From: Achromobacter pestifer
Lineage (GTDB): Bacteria; Pseudomonadota; Gammaproteobacteria; Burkholderiales; Burkholderiaceae_B
NCBI RefSeq assembly: GCF_902859625.1
Contig: NZ_CADIJX010000006.1
Location: 62,001 to 126,000, forward strand
Length of the DNA stretch: 64,000 nt
Direction of reading: 5' to 3'
The first letter of the stretch is position 1, and every line of letters starts with the position of its first letter. This document shows, one piece after another, positions 17,513 to 27,774 of the stretch. Under the pieces are notes generated by a model, which saw nothing but the letters and a program-made list of their open reading frames with translations, was not told the origin of the DNA and made no database searches. Both the position numbers and the translations under genes were made by a program.

Positions 17513-18094
17513 TTACTTGTGGATGGCCGCCGCGACCGCCTGGGTGATGGTGAAGTCCACCAGGTCGCCTTCCTTGAGCTGCTGCAAGCGCGCTTGCAGG
17601 GCAGGATCCTTGACCTGGATCGTGCGCATGCCGCCTTGCGGACCTTTCAGCGTGACCAGATTGGCGCTTTTGTTGATGTGCCAGATCTCGGCCGTGATCG
17701 TGGTCTGACGGCCCACCGCGCCGCCCGGCTTGGCGCCCTTCGCGTTGCGCGTGGCGGCGGTCTCGGTCACGACTTCCGGGGCGCCGGAGCCTGCGCGGCG
17801 CACGTCGACCGCGACGGACTCGTAATAATCCAGCGTCAGCATATCGCCGGGCTTGATCTGATTGAAGTTGCGGACATCCGAGCCGGCCACGACGTCCACG
17901 GAGTTACCGTTGGCGCCTTGCAGCGTGATGGTGCGCGTAGCAGGGTCAACGGCCGTGACCTTGCCCGATGCCGTGGTCAGCGCCGCGCCAACAACGCGGG
18001 CGGAAGCGGCAAGCGGCATCGCCAGTGTGCCCAGCAACAGGCCTGTCAGCGCCAGGCGCGCGACGGGGGCGAAGACGGATTTCTGGTTCTTCAT
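17513..18094 (-). CDS. Exported hypothetical protein
   Basis: Encodes 193 aa. The ATG at 18094 is preferred: GGAGGG lies upstream and a signal peptide follows (MKNQKSVFAPVARLALTGLL, with further hydrophobic residues to PLAASA). The mature part begins with GKVTAVDPATRTITLQGANG and continues with repeated short beta-strand-like segments, such as GDMLTLDYYESVAVDVRR and ITAEIWHINKSANLVTLKG. This resembles small OB/beta-barrel exported proteins of the DUF5666 type. No catalytic motif is seen. It is transcribed alone and its role is unknown. Confidence 0.7.
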   Translation of the reverse strand: MKNQKSVFAPVARLALTGLLLGTLAMPLAASARVVGAALTTASGKVTAVDPATRTITLQGANGNSVDVVAGSDVRNFNQIKPGDMLTLDYYESVAVDVRRAGSGAPEVVTETAATRNAKGAKPGGAVGRQTTITAEIWHINKSANLVTLKGPQGGMRTIQVKDPALQARLQQLKEGDLVDFTITQAVAAAIHK

Positions 18095-18535
18095 GGTGTG
18101 GCACCCTCCAGAGAGGAAGTGTTGGGGAAAAAACACGGGAAAAAACGCGGGGAAAACCGGGGACACGGCAAGACGGCGGGAAATTCCGCTCGTCAGGACG
18201 ATGGTTTGAAAACAGCAGAAAGGCGGCGCCGTAGCGGCGTAGCCGGGGGGAGCAAAGCGTAAGGTCTTGCGCAGGTCGACATAAAACCGATCTCTCCAAC
18301 CGGGTTATTCTTCACACGCACTCAAGTTCAACCGCACGAAATGCAGACGCAGCGCGGCTTGGGAGGCTACACTTTCATCTGCGGCGGGCTCCGGCCCGTA
18401 TTTGTAGAATACCCGGATGTGGTGTTTTAGGATACAAATTGCGCCGCCACAACTGATTCAGCACCTGCATTTGCCAGCAGGCTCCTTTAAGTGCTAGAAT
18501 TTCCCGTTTTTCACAACTAATTCAAGGGATTACCT
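18095..18535. other. Intergenic region upstream of rpsP
   Basis: About 440 bp between divergent genes. It holds the rpsP promoter (separate entry) and another TAGAAT at 18405-18410 with no clear -35. A purine-rich stretch (GGGGAAAA-type runs, 18120-18160) lies just upstream of the exported-protein gene. No further ORF or RNA was recognised. Confidence 0.5.
18471..18500 (+). promoter_or_regulatory. Candidate promoter of rpsP-rimM-trmD
   Basis: TTGCCA (18471-18476) and TAGAAT (18495-18500) are 18 bases apart, with an extended -10 TG at 18492-18493. The -10 ends 36 bases before the rpsP start. Confidence 0.6.
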
Positions 18536-18796
18536 ATGGTGGTGATTCGCCTGGCCCGCGGTGGGTCCAAGAAGCGTCCGTTTTACAACCTGGTGGCCAC
18601 CGATTCGCGTAACCGTCGCGACGGCCGCTTCATCGAGCGCGTGGGTTTCTACAACCCCGTTGCTAGCGAAGGCACGGAAGGCCTGCGTATTGCGATGGAT
18701 CGCGTGCAATACTGGACCGGCACTGGCGCACAGCTGTCGCCTGCTGTCGAGCGTCTGGTCAAGGACTACTCGGCTAAAGTTTCCGCCGCAGCTTAA
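18536..18796 (+). CDS. rpsP: 30S ribosomal protein S16
   Basis: Encodes 86 aa, the normal bS16 length. It starts [20 protein letters not shown], the near-universal S16 N-terminus, and contains [14 protein letters not shown]. It binds 16S rRNA and helps 30S assembly. AAGGGA lies 9 bases before the ATG. It heads the conserved rpsP-rimM-trmD operon, with 83 bp to rimM. Confidence 0.98.
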   Translation: MVVIRLARGGSKKRPFYNLVATDSRNRRDGRFIERVGFYNPVASEGTEGLRIAMDRVQYWTGTGAQLSPAVERLVKDYSAKVSAAA

Positions 18797-18879
18797 TTGC
18801 CTGCGTCGTACAGCCAGCCGTTAGTTCAGCTGTAAAGCTACCATTCTTAGCTGTTTCATTATTACCAAGAGCGCGATAC

Positions 18880-19497
18880 ATGTCTGATGCCGCAACCTTC
18901 AACGCGGCACCTACGGATTTGATCGAGCTGGGCCGCATCACAGCAGCCTACGGTGTGAAAGGCTGGGTTAAGGTGCAGCCACATTCGGCCAATGCCGAAG
19001 TGCTGCTCTCAGCGTCTCAATGGTGGTTGACTCGCCCTGTGCCTGAATTGGCGCGGGGCGCTGTCGCGTCTGCGCCTGTCGCAATCAAGGTTTTGCAAGT
19101 CCGTCCGCAGGGTGCCACCGTGGTGGCCCAGCTGGCAGGCATTGCGGATCGCGATCAGGCGGAAGCCTTGCGCGGGTACTCCGTGCAAGCGCCGCGCGGT
19201 TCTTTTCCCGCGCCCAAGGAAGACGAATACTACTGGGTCGACCTCATCGGTTGTTCGCTGTATACCAGCGCCAACGGTGAACCCGCGCTGATTGGCGTGG
19301 TGGATGAAGTCCTTGATAACGGCGCTCACGCCGTGTTGAAGGTCTTCTGCCAGAAGGTTGGAGCCGAAGGGCCCGAACCTATCGTGAATGCCAAAGGCCG
19401 ACCCGCCGAAATGCTTGTTCCGTTCGTACGTGCGCACATACACGCCGTCGATCTGGCTGCTCGCCGCATAGACAGCGACTGGCCGGCGGATCTTTGA
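18880..19497 (+). CDS. rimM: Ribosome maturation factor RimM
   Basis: Encodes 205 aa. The N-terminal RimM domain begins [20 protein letters not shown], and the C-terminal PRC-barrel contains [20 protein letters not shown] and ends with [19 protein letters not shown]. RimM binds S19 and assists maturation of the 30S head. The stop overlaps the trmD ATG by one base, so trmD is probably translationally coupled. Confidence 0.97.
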   Translation: MSDAATFNAAPTDLIELGRITAAYGVKGWVKVQPHSANAEVLLSASQWWLTRPVPELARGAVASAPVAIKVLQVRPQGATVVAQLAGIADRDQAEALRGYSVQAPRGSFPAPKEDEYYWVDLIGCSLYTSANGEPALIGVVDEVLDNGAHAVLKVFCQKVGAEGPEPIVNAKGRPAEMLVPFVRAHIHAVDLAARRIDSDWPADL

Positions 19498-20345
19498 TGC
19501 GATTTGACGTCATTACGCTCTTTCCCGAAATGTTCGGGGTGGTGCGCGATCTGGGCGTCACCGGCCGCGCGCATGCGCAAGGCCGGTGGTCCCTGCACGC
19601 CTGGAATCCCCGTGATTTCACGCAGGACGTCCATCGCACGGTGGACGACCGACCTTATGGCGGCGGCCCCGGAATGGTGATGATGGCGGCCCCTTTGGAG
19701 GCCGCGGTCAATGCCGCCCAGGAAGCGCGCGCCGCGCAAGGCCTGGGCCGTGCCCCGGTAGCGCTGCTGGCGCCTGTTGGCCAGCGCTACGATCAAGCGG
19801 GCGCAGAAACTCTGGCTGCAAGTGACGGAATCATCCTGATTTGCGGCCGCTACGAAGGCGTGGACCAGCGTTTCATTGAACGTTGCGTCACGCACGAAAT
19901 CTCGCTGGGCGACTTTGTGTTGTCCGGGGGAGAGATTGCCGCCTTGGCGGTGATTGATGCTGCCGTGCGCCTGGTGCCCGGCGTGCTGGGCGATGGCGAT
20001 TCCGCCTTGCAGGATTCGTTCAACGACACCTTGTCCGGCCTGTTGGACAGCCCGCATTACACACGCCCCGAAGTGTATGAGGGCGAATCCGTGCCCGCGC
20101 CGCTACTCAGCGGCCATCATGCCAATATCGCCCGCTGGCGGCGCGAACGTTCGCTTGCGCTGACGGCTGCCCGTCGTCCTGAGCTGATTCAATCTGCCCG
20201 TGCCAAGGGTTGGTTGAACAAGGCGGACGAGCGCTATCTGGCAGAACTGGCCGGCACTTACGACCCTGCCGCCGACGCGCCCAAGCGCCGGCGCAAACCG
20301 TCGGCAAAGCCGGCCCAGCCTCCGAAGACCTCAGACGAGTCCTAA
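19497..20345 (+). CDS. trmD: tRNA (guanine-37-N1)-methyltransferase
   Basis: Encodes 282 aa. TrmD uses S-adenosylmethionine to make m1G37 and prevents frameshifting. The N-terminus [14 protein letters not shown], the trefoil-knot SAM motif [16 protein letters not shown] and [18 protein letters not shown] are characteristic. The ATG at 19497 is chosen over an upstream TTG because it begins the conserved sequence. The C-terminus has a Lys/Pro-rich tail ([15 protein letters not shown]). The next gene is not rplS but an XRE regulator. Confidence 0.98.
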   Translation: MRFDVITLFPEMFGVVRDLGVTGRAHAQGRWSLHAWNPRDFTQDVHRTVDDRPYGGGPGMVMMAAPLEAAVNAAQEARAAQGLGRAPVALLAPVGQRYDQAGAETLAASDGIILICGRYEGVDQRFIERCVTHEISLGDFVLSGGEIAALAVIDAAVRLVPGVLGDGDSALQDSFNDTLSGLLDSPHYTRPEVYEGESVPAPLLSGHHANIARWRRERSLALTAARRPELIQSARAKGWLNKADERYLAELAGTYDPAADAPKRRRKPSAKPAQPPKTSDES

Positions 20346-20423
20346 GCGGTTTCCTCCGCTGATCTGCCTGCAAACGCTAGGGATGTTCCTAGGTTGTGGG
20401 CAGTTCGGCTGCTCCTTAGTATT

Positions 20424-20449
20424 GAAAATTACATGCAAATGAAATTTTC
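20424..20449. promoter_or_regulatory. Near-perfect palindrome upstream of the XRE-cupin gene
   Basis: GAAAATTACAT (20424-20434) and ATGAAATTTTC (20439-20449) form 11-bp arms with one mismatch around GCAA. The site ends two bases before the ATG of the regulator, where a ribosome-binding site would be expected, and overlaps TTGAAA. It is a candidate autoregulatory operator. Confidence 0.5.
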
Positions 20450-20451
20450 AT

Positions 20452-21138
20452 ATGACGCGATCCTCTTCTGGCCGATCCGCCCCTGAACGTCGAGCCGCAC
20501 TGCCGTCCATGGCCAGTGCGTTGGCGGGCAGGCCCGAATCCGCCGTTGATCTCTGGTTGGGCCAGCAACTGCGCCAACTGCGTAAGCAGCAGGGCCGTTC
20601 ACTGGCGGAAGTGGCCCGGGCTTGCGGGATGTCATTGGGCCTGTTGAGCCAGATCGAGCGTGGCCTGAGTTCCGCATCGGTAAAGGTGCTGCACATGCTG
20701 GCGCGCGAGTTCAATGTGTCCGTGAATTCGCTGCTGCGCAACGCCGAACACACGCAAAGCGAAGACGGCGGCCGTGTTGCCCGCGCCGGCACGCACCGCT
20801 TTATCGACTTGAGCGAAAAGGGCATCAGCAAAGAGATGTACACCCCGCCTGCCTGCCGCAGCATGGATCTGTGCCGCGCCACCATCGAGCCCGGTGGCTC
20901 CACCGGCCAGGAGCTTTTCGTGACGGGGCAGGGCGAGCAGATCGGCGTGGTGCTCAAGGGGTCGCTGGAACTCTGGGTGGGCGACCGCGTCATGTTGCTC
21001 AACGAGGGCGACAGTTTTTGCTACGCCAGCAGCACGCCGCGCCGCTGGCGCAATCCTGGGTCGCAGACGACGGAAGTCATCTGGGCCATCTCCAACATCA
21101 CTCAAGCCGCGGGGGACGACACGCAACAGGCGCCATAA
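20452..21138 (+). CDS. XRE-family regulator with C-terminal cupin domain (PuuR-like)
   Basis: Encodes 228 aa. The helix-turn-helix is in LRKQQGRSLAEVARACGMS and GLLSQIERGLSS (residues about 43-72). The C-terminal cupin covers about residues 130-215 (TIEPGGSTGQELFVTG and WVGDRVMLLNEGDSFCYAS), a small-ligand sensor. This XRE-cupin plan is that of PuuR-type regulators of polyamine and amino acid genes. It is followed by an ABC importer and an FAD amine oxidase in the same direction, which it probably controls. No ribosome-binding site precedes the ATG at 20452; a start at 20509 is possible. Confidence 0.88.
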   Translation: MTRSSSGRSAPERRAALPSMASALAGRPESAVDLWLGQQLRQLRKQQGRSLAEVARACGMSLGLLSQIERGLSSASVKVLHMLAREFNVSVNSLLRNAEHTQSEDGGRVARAGTHRFIDLSEKGISKEMYTPPACRSMDLCRATIEPGGSTGQELFVTGQGEQIGVVLKGSLELWVGDRVMLLNEGDSFCYASSTPRRWRNPGSQTTEVIWAISNITQAAGDDTQQAP

Positions 21139-21237
21139 GCGCACAGCATCCATAGCGGCGCGACGACACAGGGGATCGCCACGCCACCGGACACGCCGCG
21201 CGTTGTCCGGACTTCTTTGCCACGATGAGGATATGTC

Positions 21238-21993
21238 ATGAAATTCAAGACTCTGGTTGTCTCGGTATTCGCAGCATTGTCCATGGCCGCGGGCGCGCAC
21301 GCCCAGACGGTGTTGAAAGTGGGGTCCACACCCACCGGCAGTCCGTTCACGTTTCTAGATACCAAGACCAACAGCATCGAAGGGGTGATGGTCGACATCG
21401 TGAAGGCGGTTGGCAAAGAGGCGGGGTTCGAGGTGCAGATTGAACCCATGGCGTTTTCGGCGCTGATTGGTTCACTGACTTCCAAGCGCATCGATATCGT
21501 GTCGGCGGCCATGTTCATCACGCCGCAGCGTCAGCAGGTCGTGAGCTTTTCGGAGCCCGTGTATCGCTACGGCGAGGGCCTGATGGTGCTGAAGACCGAC
21601 AACAAGGACTACAAGTCCTTTGCCGACATGAAGGACATGACGGTCGGTGTGCAGGTGGGTACCGCCTTTGTCGAGCCCATTCAGAAAAGCGGCATGTTCA
21701 AGGAAGTGAAGCTTTACGACAACCCGCCCGACATGATGCGCGACGCCAACGCCGGCCGCATCCAGGGCGGCTTCATGGACTACCCCATCGCGGCCTACAT
21801 CCTGACGCAAGGCAACTATCCCAACCTGAAGATGGCGAAGTCGTATCAGCCCACCATCATGGGTAGCCTGGGGCTGGCCACGCGCAAGGAAGACACCGCG
21901 TTGCTCGACCGCATCAACAAGGCGCTGGTCAAGCTGAAGGCGGATGGCGCCATCGATGCCATCTTGAAAAAGTGGGGCTTGTCCGGCGCTTGA
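21238..21993 (+). CDS. Polar amino acid ABC transporter substrate-binding protein
   Basis: Encodes 251 aa with a clear signal peptide (MKFKTLVVSVFAALSMAAGA, cleavage after AHAQ likely). The mature protein has the family 3 binding-protein pattern: LKVGSTPTGSPFTFLD, IEGVMVDIVKAVGKEAGF and SALIGSLTSKRIDIVSAAM. It would capture an amino acid, opine or polyamine derivative in the periplasm and pass it to the adjacent permease. The gene lies 99 bp after the XRE regulator. Confidence 0.93.
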   Translation: MKFKTLVVSVFAALSMAAGAHAQTVLKVGSTPTGSPFTFLDTKTNSIEGVMVDIVKAVGKEAGFEVQIEPMAFSALIGSLTSKRIDIVSAAMFITPQRQQVVSFSEPVYRYGEGLMVLKTDNKDYKSFADMKDMTVGVQVGTAFVEPIQKSGMFKEVKLYDNPPDMMRDANAGRIQGGFMDYPIAAYILTQGNYPNLKMAKSYQPTIMGSLGLATRKEDTALLDRINKALVKLKADGAIDAILKKWGLSGA

Positions 21994-22115
21994 TGCCGGC
22001 CTGATCTCAAGCAACCAAGCGTTATCGCATCAGCCTGGCCGGCGCACACCCGTGCGCCGGCAGGCGGGGCGCATCCCGCGTTTGTGCGGGCTGTCTTGTT
22101 GGGGTGGGTAGAGTC

Positions 22116-22769
22116 ATGACGGAATTCTTCAAGGACGCGGCGGAGTACCTGCCGATCTTGCTGCAAGGGGCAAAGCTGACGATCCTGGTGACATTGGGCT
22201 CGCTTGTGCTGTCGACGGTGCTGGGGCTGGTATGGGCGCTGATGCGTGTTTCAGGGAACAGGTTCCTGTCCAAGTTCAGCGGCGGCGTCATCAATTTGCT
22301 GCGCGGCATCCCGATCATCGTGCTGTTGTTCTATATCTACTTCGTGATGCCCGACATGGGCATTTCGCTGTCGGCGGTGCAGGCCGCCATCATCGGGTTG
22401 GGGGTGGCGTATTCCGCCTACCAGGCCGAGAACTTCCGCGCAGGCATCCAGGCCATAGACCGTGGCCAGATCGAAGCCGCGATGGCGATGGGCATGAGCT
22501 GGAGCATGACGATGCGGCGTGTGGTGCTGCCGCAAGCCGTCAAGATCGTGCTGCCGCCCTACGGCAACATCATGATCATGATGCTCAAGGATTCCTCGCA
22601 GGCGTCGACGATCACGGTGGCCGAGCTGGCCTTGCAGGGCAAGCTGATCGCCGTGTCGACCTTCAAGAACGCCACGGTCTTCTCGTTGGTGGCGTTGATG
22701 TACCTGGTGATGTGCGTGCCGCTGATCCTGCTGGTCCGCCACCTGGAAAAAAGGAGCGCCACAAAATGA
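22116..22769 (+). CDS. Polar amino acid ABC transporter permease (HisMQ/GlnP family)
   Basis: Encodes 217 aa with about five membrane helices. The EAA loop that docks the ATPase is clear: [20 protein letters not shown] followed by [11 protein letters not shown]. The ATG at 22116 is preferred over a GTG at 22104. Only one permease gene is present, so it probably forms a homodimer. Its stop overlaps the ATPase start by 4 bases. Confidence 0.93.
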   Translation: MTEFFKDAAEYLPILLQGAKLTILVTLGSLVLSTVLGLVWALMRVSGNRFLSKFSGGVINLLRGIPIIVLLFYIYFVMPDMGISLSAVQAAIIGLGVAYSAYQAENFRAGIQAIDRGQIEAAMAMGMSWSMTMRRVVLPQAVKIVLPPYGNIMIMMLKDSSQASTITVAELALQGKLIAVSTFKNATVFSLVALMYLVMCVPLILLVRHLEKRSATK

Positions 22770-23497
22770 TCGAACTTCAGGGAGTCCGCAAAAGCTTTGG
22801 CGCGCTTGAAGTGCTGAAGGGCATTGACGCCGAGGTCACCAAGGGCGAGGTCGTGTGCGTGATTGGTCCATCAGGATCCGGCAAGTCCACCATTCTGCGC
22901 TGCATCAATGGGCTGGAACGCTACAACGCCGGACGCATCACCGTGGACGGTGAACTGGTCGATACCGAGGCGCCGTCCATTGTTTCCATCCGCACGCAGG
23001 TGGCAATGGTGTTTCAGCGATTCAACCTTTTCCCTCATCGCACTGCGCTGGAAAATGTGATTGAGGGGCCTATCTTCGTCAAGAAAGAGCCGCGCGCGCA
23101 GGCCTTGGAGCGTGGCCGCGAATTGTTGGCCAGCGTGGGGCTGGCGGACAAGGCCGATGCGCATCCCAACCAGCTGTCGGGCGGGCAGCAGCAGCGCGTG
23201 GCCATCGCGCGCGCGCTCGCGATGCAGCCCAAGGCCATCCTGTTTGATGAGCCGACGTCCGCGTTGGATCCGGAGCTGGTGGGTGACGTGTTGGGCGTCA
23301 TGCGCAAGCTGGCCGAGGCAGGCATGACCATGGTGGTCGTGACGCATGAAATGAGCTTTGCGCGCGAGGTTGCCGATCGCGTCATGTTCTTCGACGGCGG
23401 TGTCATGGTCGAGCAGGGCGCCGCCCGAGAGCTTCTGAATCATCCGCAGCACCCCCGCACGCAGGATTTCCTGCGCCGCGTGCTGCATCCCATGTAG
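22766..23497 (+). CDS. Polar amino acid ABC transporter ATP-binding protein
   Basis: Encodes 243 aa. It has Walker [11 protein letters not shown]-loop [10 protein letters not shown], signature [16 protein letters not shown], Walker [13 protein letters not shown] and H-loop VVTHEM, as in GlnQ/HisP. It energises uptake with the preceding permease and binding protein. AAAAAAGGAG lies before the ATG, which overlaps the permease stop. A longer in-frame reading through the permease is an artefact. Confidence 0.96.
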   Translation: MIELQGVRKSFGALEVLKGIDAEVTKGEVVCVIGPSGSGKSTILRCINGLERYNAGRITVDGELVDTEAPSIVSIRTQVAMVFQRFNLFPHRTALENVIEGPIFVKKEPRAQALERGRELLASVGLADKADAHPNQLSGGQQQRVAIARALAMQPKAILFDEPTSALDPELVGDVLGVMRKLAEAGMTMVVVTHEMSFAREVADRVMFFDGGVMVEQGAARELLNHPQHPRTQDFLRRVLHPM

Positions 23498-23509
23498 GAA
23501 GGAATCATC

Positions 23510-24799
23510 ATGCAGCAAGTGCCGTTTCCTCTTTCTCCGTCGTTATGGGCCGCAACCGCGGCGGCGCCTCCGCCAACCCAGCCGCTTGAGGCCTCCACCC
23601 AAGCGGATGTGCTGGTCATCGGTGGCGGTTACGCCGGCCTGAGCACGGCGCTGCATCTGGCCGAGCGCGGCGTGAAGGTGGTGGTGCTGGAGGCGCGAGA
23701 GATCGGCTTCGGGGGATCGGGCCGCAATGGCGGTCAAGTGATTCCGGGGCTGAAGTACGACCCTGACGCCTTGATTTCGACGTTCGGCCAAGAGCGGGGC
23801 GAACGTCTGCTGCGATTTGCAGGCGCCACCGCGGATTCGGTATTCGATCTGATCGATCGTCATGCCATGGATGTGCCGCATCTCCGCAAGGGCTGGATTC
23901 AAGGGGCTCACAACGCCGACGCGCTGCGCATCGCGCACGATCGAGCGGCGCAATGGGCACGCCATGGCGTGGATGCCCAGCCGCTGGATCGCAGTCAGGT
24001 CACCCGCCTGCTGGGCACCGATCGTTATCTGGGCGGTTGGGTGGACAAGCGCGCTGGCGCGGTGCAGCCATTGAGTTATGTGCGCGGACTGGCACGGGCC
24101 GCACTGAACGCCGGCGTCACCATACACACCGACACCCCGGTCACGGGCCTGACTCGAAACGGCGGCAAATGGACGGCCGCGACCGCCAAAGGAGCGACGG
24201 TCAGCGCTGACCGTGTGGTGATGTGCACCAATGCCTACGGCGGCGATCTGCTGCCTGGACTGAAAACGTCCATCATCGATGCCAATACCTTCCAGGTGGC
24301 CACCGCGCCATTGCCGGAGTCGGTGCGCGCGGGCATCTTTCCCGAGGGCCATGTCACCTCGGATACGCGCAACCTGCTGCTGTATTTCCGGTTGGACCAC
24401 CAGGGACGGCTACTGATGGGCGGACGCGGCCCGTTCCGCGAGCCCAAGGGGCCCGCCGACTGGGCGCATCTGGAACGGGTCATGCTGAAGATGTTCCCGC
24501 AGGTGGCGGGCACGCCATTTGAATATCGCTGGTGCGGGCGTGTCGCCATCACCCGCGACTACCTGCCGCATTTGCACGAGCCACAGCCCGGTCTGCTGGT
24601 CGACATCGGTTGCCAGGGGCGTGGGGTGGGATTGCAAACCAGCATGGGGCGTGCCATGGCCCAGTACGTTGCAACGGGCGATGCCGGCGCCTTGCCCGTG
24701 CCGCTGTCGCCAGTCACCTCATTTCCGCTTTACGGGTTGCGGCGCCTCTACGTCAATGCGGTGGTGACGTGGTATCGCATGACCGACGGCGGCGTCTGA
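23510..24799 (+). CDS. FAD-dependent amine/amino acid oxidoreductase (PuuB/DadA-like)
   Basis: Encodes 429 aa. The FAD-binding Rossmann motif ADVLVIGGGYAGLSTALHLA is at residues about 32-51, followed by EAREIGFGGSGRNGGQV, a sequence typical of gamma-glutamylputrescine oxidase-type DAO proteins. It oxidises a secondary or primary amine or D-amino acid. It lies 12 bp after the ABC ATPase, so the imported solute is probably its substrate. A strong bidirectional terminator follows. The exact substrate cannot be read from sequence. Confidence 0.9.
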   Translation: MQQVPFPLSPSLWAATAAAPPPTQPLEASTQADVLVIGGGYAGLSTALHLAERGVKVVVLEAREIGFGGSGRNGGQVIPGLKYDPDALISTFGQERGERLLRFAGATADSVFDLIDRHAMDVPHLRKGWIQGAHNADALRIAHDRAAQWARHGVDAQPLDRSQVTRLLGTDRYLGGWVDKRAGAVQPLSYVRGLARAALNAGVTIHTDTPVTGLTRNGGKWTAATAKGATVSADRVVMCTNAYGGDLLPGLKTSIIDANTFQVATAPLPESVRAGIFPEGHVTSDTRNLLLYFRLDHQGRLLMGGRGPFREPKGPADWAHLERVMLKMFPQVAGTPFEYRWCGRVAITRDYLPHLHEPQPGLLVDIGCQGRGVGLQTSMGRAMAQYVATGDAGALPVPLSPVTSFPLYGLRRLYVNAVVTWYRMTDGGV

Positions 24800-24829
24800 G
24801 CAGGCCGCTTTTGCAGGTTGGACAATGAA

Positions 24830-24854
24830 AAACCCCGGAACCAGTCCGGGGTTT
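24830..24854. terminator. Bidirectional intrinsic terminator between the oxidoreductase and valS
   Basis: AAACCCCGGA (24830-24839) pairs perfectly with TCCGGGGTTT (24845-24854) around a 5-base loop. T-tracts on both strands let it serve both convergent genes. Confidence 0.85.
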
Positions 24855-24879
24855 CTTGTTTCAGGAGCAGGACGATCGC

Positions 24880-27774
24880 TTAGTTGCCGAGCTTGGTGCG
24901 TTGTTCACGCACCTTCAGCAGGGTCTCGCCAAATTGCGCCATGCGTGCCTTTTCCTGTTCGACGACGGCCGCGGGGGCGCGTTCGACGAAGCTGGCGTTG
25001 GACAGCTTGCCGTTGGCCTTGGCGATCTCGCCTTCCAGGCGGGCGATTTCCTTGTCCAGGCGAATGCGTTCAGCCACCACATCAACCTCGACGTGCAGCA
25101 TCAGGCGGCTGGCTCCCACGACCTGAACCGGCGCACCGGCATCCGGCAGCGTGTCCAGCACATCGACCTGGCTCAGCTTGGCCAGCGCGGCCAGGTAGGG
25201 CGCGTTGCGCTTGAGCGTGGGGGCATCGCCCTGAGCGCACAACGGCACCTTCTGGGCGGGCGACAGGTTCATTTCACCGCGCAGCGCGCGCACCGCTTCG
25301 ACCTGCGCCTTGAGCTCGGCCACGTCGGCCTCGGCGGCGGCATCCACCGCGGCCGGATTGGCTTGCGGATAGGGTTGGACGCTGACACTGCCGGCAACGC
25401 CTTCCTGGCGCTTGCCCGCCACCACGGATACCTTCTGCCAGAGTTCTTCCGTGATGAACGGGATGATCGGGTGGGCCAGGCGCAGCACGCATTCCAGCAC
25501 GCGGATCAGGGTGCGGCGCGTACCCAGTTGCTGGGCGGGCGTGCCGGTCTGGATCTGCACCTTGGCCAGTTCCAGATACCAATCGCAGTATTCGTCCCAG
25601 ACGTAGCGGTAAAGCGCGTTGGCGATATTGTCGAAGCGGTAGTCGGCGAATCCGCGCGCCACATCGGCTTCCAGCGTCTGCATCTGGCTGATGATCCAAC
25701 GGTCGACGAACGACGTTTCGCCGGCATCCGAACCCGTCAGGTCATGGCCTTCCGTGTTCATCAGCACAAAGCGCGTGGCGTTCCACAGCTTGTTGCAGAA
25801 GTTGCGGTAGCCCTCGCAACGCTTCAAGTCGAAGTTGATGTTGCGGCCCAGCGTGGCGTAAGCGGCCATCGTGAAGCGCAGCGCGTCGGTGCCGAAGGCG
25901 GGGATGCCGTCCGGATACTGCCGGCGCGTGGCTTTTTCAATGGCCCCGGCCTGCTTGGGGTTCATCAGGCCATAGGTGCGCTTGGCGACCAGGCGGTCCA
26001 GGTCGACGCCGTCGATCAGGTCGACCGGGTCCAGCGTGTTGCCCTTGGACTTGCTCATCTTCTGGCCGTCGGCGTCGCGGATCAGGCCGTGCACGTAGAC
26101 GTGCTTGAACGGAATCTGGCCGGTCATGTGCGTGGTCAGCATGACCATGCGCGCCACCCAGAAGAAGATGATGTCAAAGCCCGTCACCAGCACGCTGGAC
26201 GGCAGGTAGCGTTGCAGGTCGGGGGTGTTGTCAGGCCAGCCCAGCGTCGTGAAGGGCACGAGACCCGACGAGAACCAGGTGTCCAGCACGTCCGGATCGC
26301 GCTTGAGTTCGCCCGTGACGCCGGCAGCGCGCGCCTGTTCGATGGCGCCGGCTTCGTCGTGCGCCACGAAGATCTGGCCGTCTTCCGAATACCAGGCCGG
26401 AATCTGATGGCCCCACCACAGTTGGCGCGAGATGCACCAGTCCTGGATGTTGTTCAGCCACTGGTTGTAGATGGTGGTCCAGTTGTCCGGGTAGAACTTG
26501 ATGCGGCCGTCGGCCACGACTTCCAGGGCGACTTCGGTGATGCTCTTGCCCGGGTTCAGCGTGCCTTCCGGGGCGGGCTTGCTCATGGCCACGAACCATT
26601 GGTCCGTCAGCATGGGCTCCAGCACGACGCCGGTGCGATCGCCCTTGGGCTGCATCATCTTGTGCGGTTCGATCTTGACCAGATAGCCTTCGGCATCCAG
26701 CTGGGCAACGACCGCCTTGCGCGCCTCATAGCGTTCCAGGCCCTGGAACTGCTTGGGGCCGTTCTCGTTGATGTGCGCATCCAGCGTGAAGATCACGATC
26801 AGCGGCAGATCGTGGCGCATCGCGCAGGCGTAGTCGTTGAAATCGTGCGCGCCGGTGATCTTGACGCAACCCGTCCCGAATTCGGGATCGACGAAATCGT
26901 CGGCGATGATGGGGATGTTGCGGTCGCACAGCGGCAGTTCGACTTGCTTGCCGATCAGGTGCTGATAGCGCGGGTCGTCAGGGTGCACGCACAGGGCGCC
27001 GTCGGCCAGCATCGTTTCCGGCCGGGTCGTGGCGATGGTCATGCCGCGCAGCGTGACGGTCTGGCCCTCTTTGTCGACAATGGTCTGCGGCCCGTCGACG
27101 AAGGGGTAGAGGATGTGCCACATGTGGCCATCGGTCTCTTCGGACTGGACTTCCAGGTCGGACACGGCGGTCAGCAGCTTCGGGTCCCAGTTGACCAGGC
27201 GCTTGCCGCGGTAGATCAGTCCCTGTTTATGCAGGCGCACGAACGTTTCCACCACGCCGCGCGACATGCGGTCGTCCATGGTGAAGTATTCGCGCGGCCA
27301 GTCGGCCGATGCGCCCAGGCGGCGCACTTGCTCGGTGATGGCGTTGCCCGACTTTTCCTTCCATTCCCAGACCTTTTCCACGAATTTTTCGCGGCCAAGG
27401 TCGTGGCGGGAAACCTTCTGGGCGTCCAGCTGTCTTTCAACAACGATCTGGGTGGCGATGCCGGCGTGGTCGGTGCCCGGAATGAACACGGTGTCGTCGC
27501 CCGACATGCGGCGATAGCGCACCAGGCCGTCCATGATGGTCTGGTTGAACGCATGGCCCATGTGCAGGGTGCCGGTCACGTTGGGCGGCGGGAACTGGAT
27601 GACATAGGGCTGGCTTTCCGTCCCCGTTTTTACGTGCTGGCCCGCCGTGAAATACCCGCGCTTGTCCCACTCGGCATACCAGCGGGATTCCAGTTCGGAG
27701 GGTTCGAAGCTCTTTGAGAGTTCCGGGGTGTCGCTCGCGGGGTTCGCAGCGTTCGGGGGAGCAGCTTGAGTCAT
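24880..27774 (-). CDS. valS: Valine-tRNA ligase
   Basis: Encodes 964 aa. It is a class I synthetase that charges tRNA-Val and edits Thr-tRNA-Val. The HIGH motif appears as [12 protein letters not shown] (residues about 63-74) and KMSKS as [11 protein letters not shown] (about 573). The editing domain includes [20 protein letters not shown]. The C-terminus carries the ValRS coiled-coil arm ([20 protein letters not shown]). It is transcribed alone on the minus strand and ends at a shared terminator. Confidence 0.98.
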   Translation of the reverse strand: MTQAAPPNAANPASDTPELSKSFEPSELESRWYAEWDKRGYFTAGQHVKTGTESQPYVIQFPPPNVTGTLHMGHAFNQTIMDGLVRYRRMSGDDTVFIPGTDHAGIATQIVVERQLDAQKVSRHDLGREKFVEKVWEWKEKSGNAITEQVRRLGASADWPREYFTMDDRMSRGVVETFVRLHKQGLIYRGKRLVNWDPKLLTAVSDLEVQSEETDGHMWHILYPFVDGPQTIVDKEGQTVTLRGMTIATTRPETMLADGALCVHPDDPRYQHLIGKQVELPLCDRNIPIIADDFVDPEFGTGCVKITGAHDFNDYACAMRHDLPLIVIFTLDAHINENGPKQFQGLERYEARKAVVAQLDAEGYLVKIEPHKMMQPKGDRTGVVLEPMLTDQWFVAMSKPAPEGTLNPGKSITEVALEVVADGRIKFYPDNWTTIYNQWLNNIQDWCISRQLWWGHQIPAWYSEDGQIFVAHDEAGAIEQARAAGVTGELKRDPDVLDTWFSSGLVPFTTLGWPDNTPDLQRYLPSSVLVTGFDIIFFWVARMVMLTTHMTGQIPFKHVYVHGLIRDADGQKMSKSKGNTLDPVDLIDGVDLDRLVAKRTYGLMNPKQAGAIEKATRRQYPDGIPAFGTDALRFTMAAYATLGRNINFDLKRCEGYRNFCNKLWNATRFVLMNTEGHDLTGSDAGETSFVDRWIISQMQTLEADVARGFADYRFDNIANALYRYVWDEYCDWYLELAKVQIQTGTPAQQLGTRRTLIRVLECVLRLAHPIIPFITEELWQKVSVVAGKRQEGVAGSVSVQPYPQANPAAVDAAAEADVAELKAQVEAVRALRGEMNLSPAQKVPLCAQGDAPTLKRNAPYLAALAKLSQVDVLDTLPDAGAPVQVVGASRLMLHVEVDVVAERIRLDKEIARLEGEIAKANGKLSNASFVERAPAAVVEQEKARMAQFGETLLKVREQRTKLGN

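Noticed and set aside
24856-27717. A 953-aa open frame on the plus strand opposite valS
   Set aside because: It is the antisense shadow of valS in a high-GC gene; it is His/Arg-rich with no known domains, and the minus-strand frame is an unmistakable valyl-tRNA synthetase.
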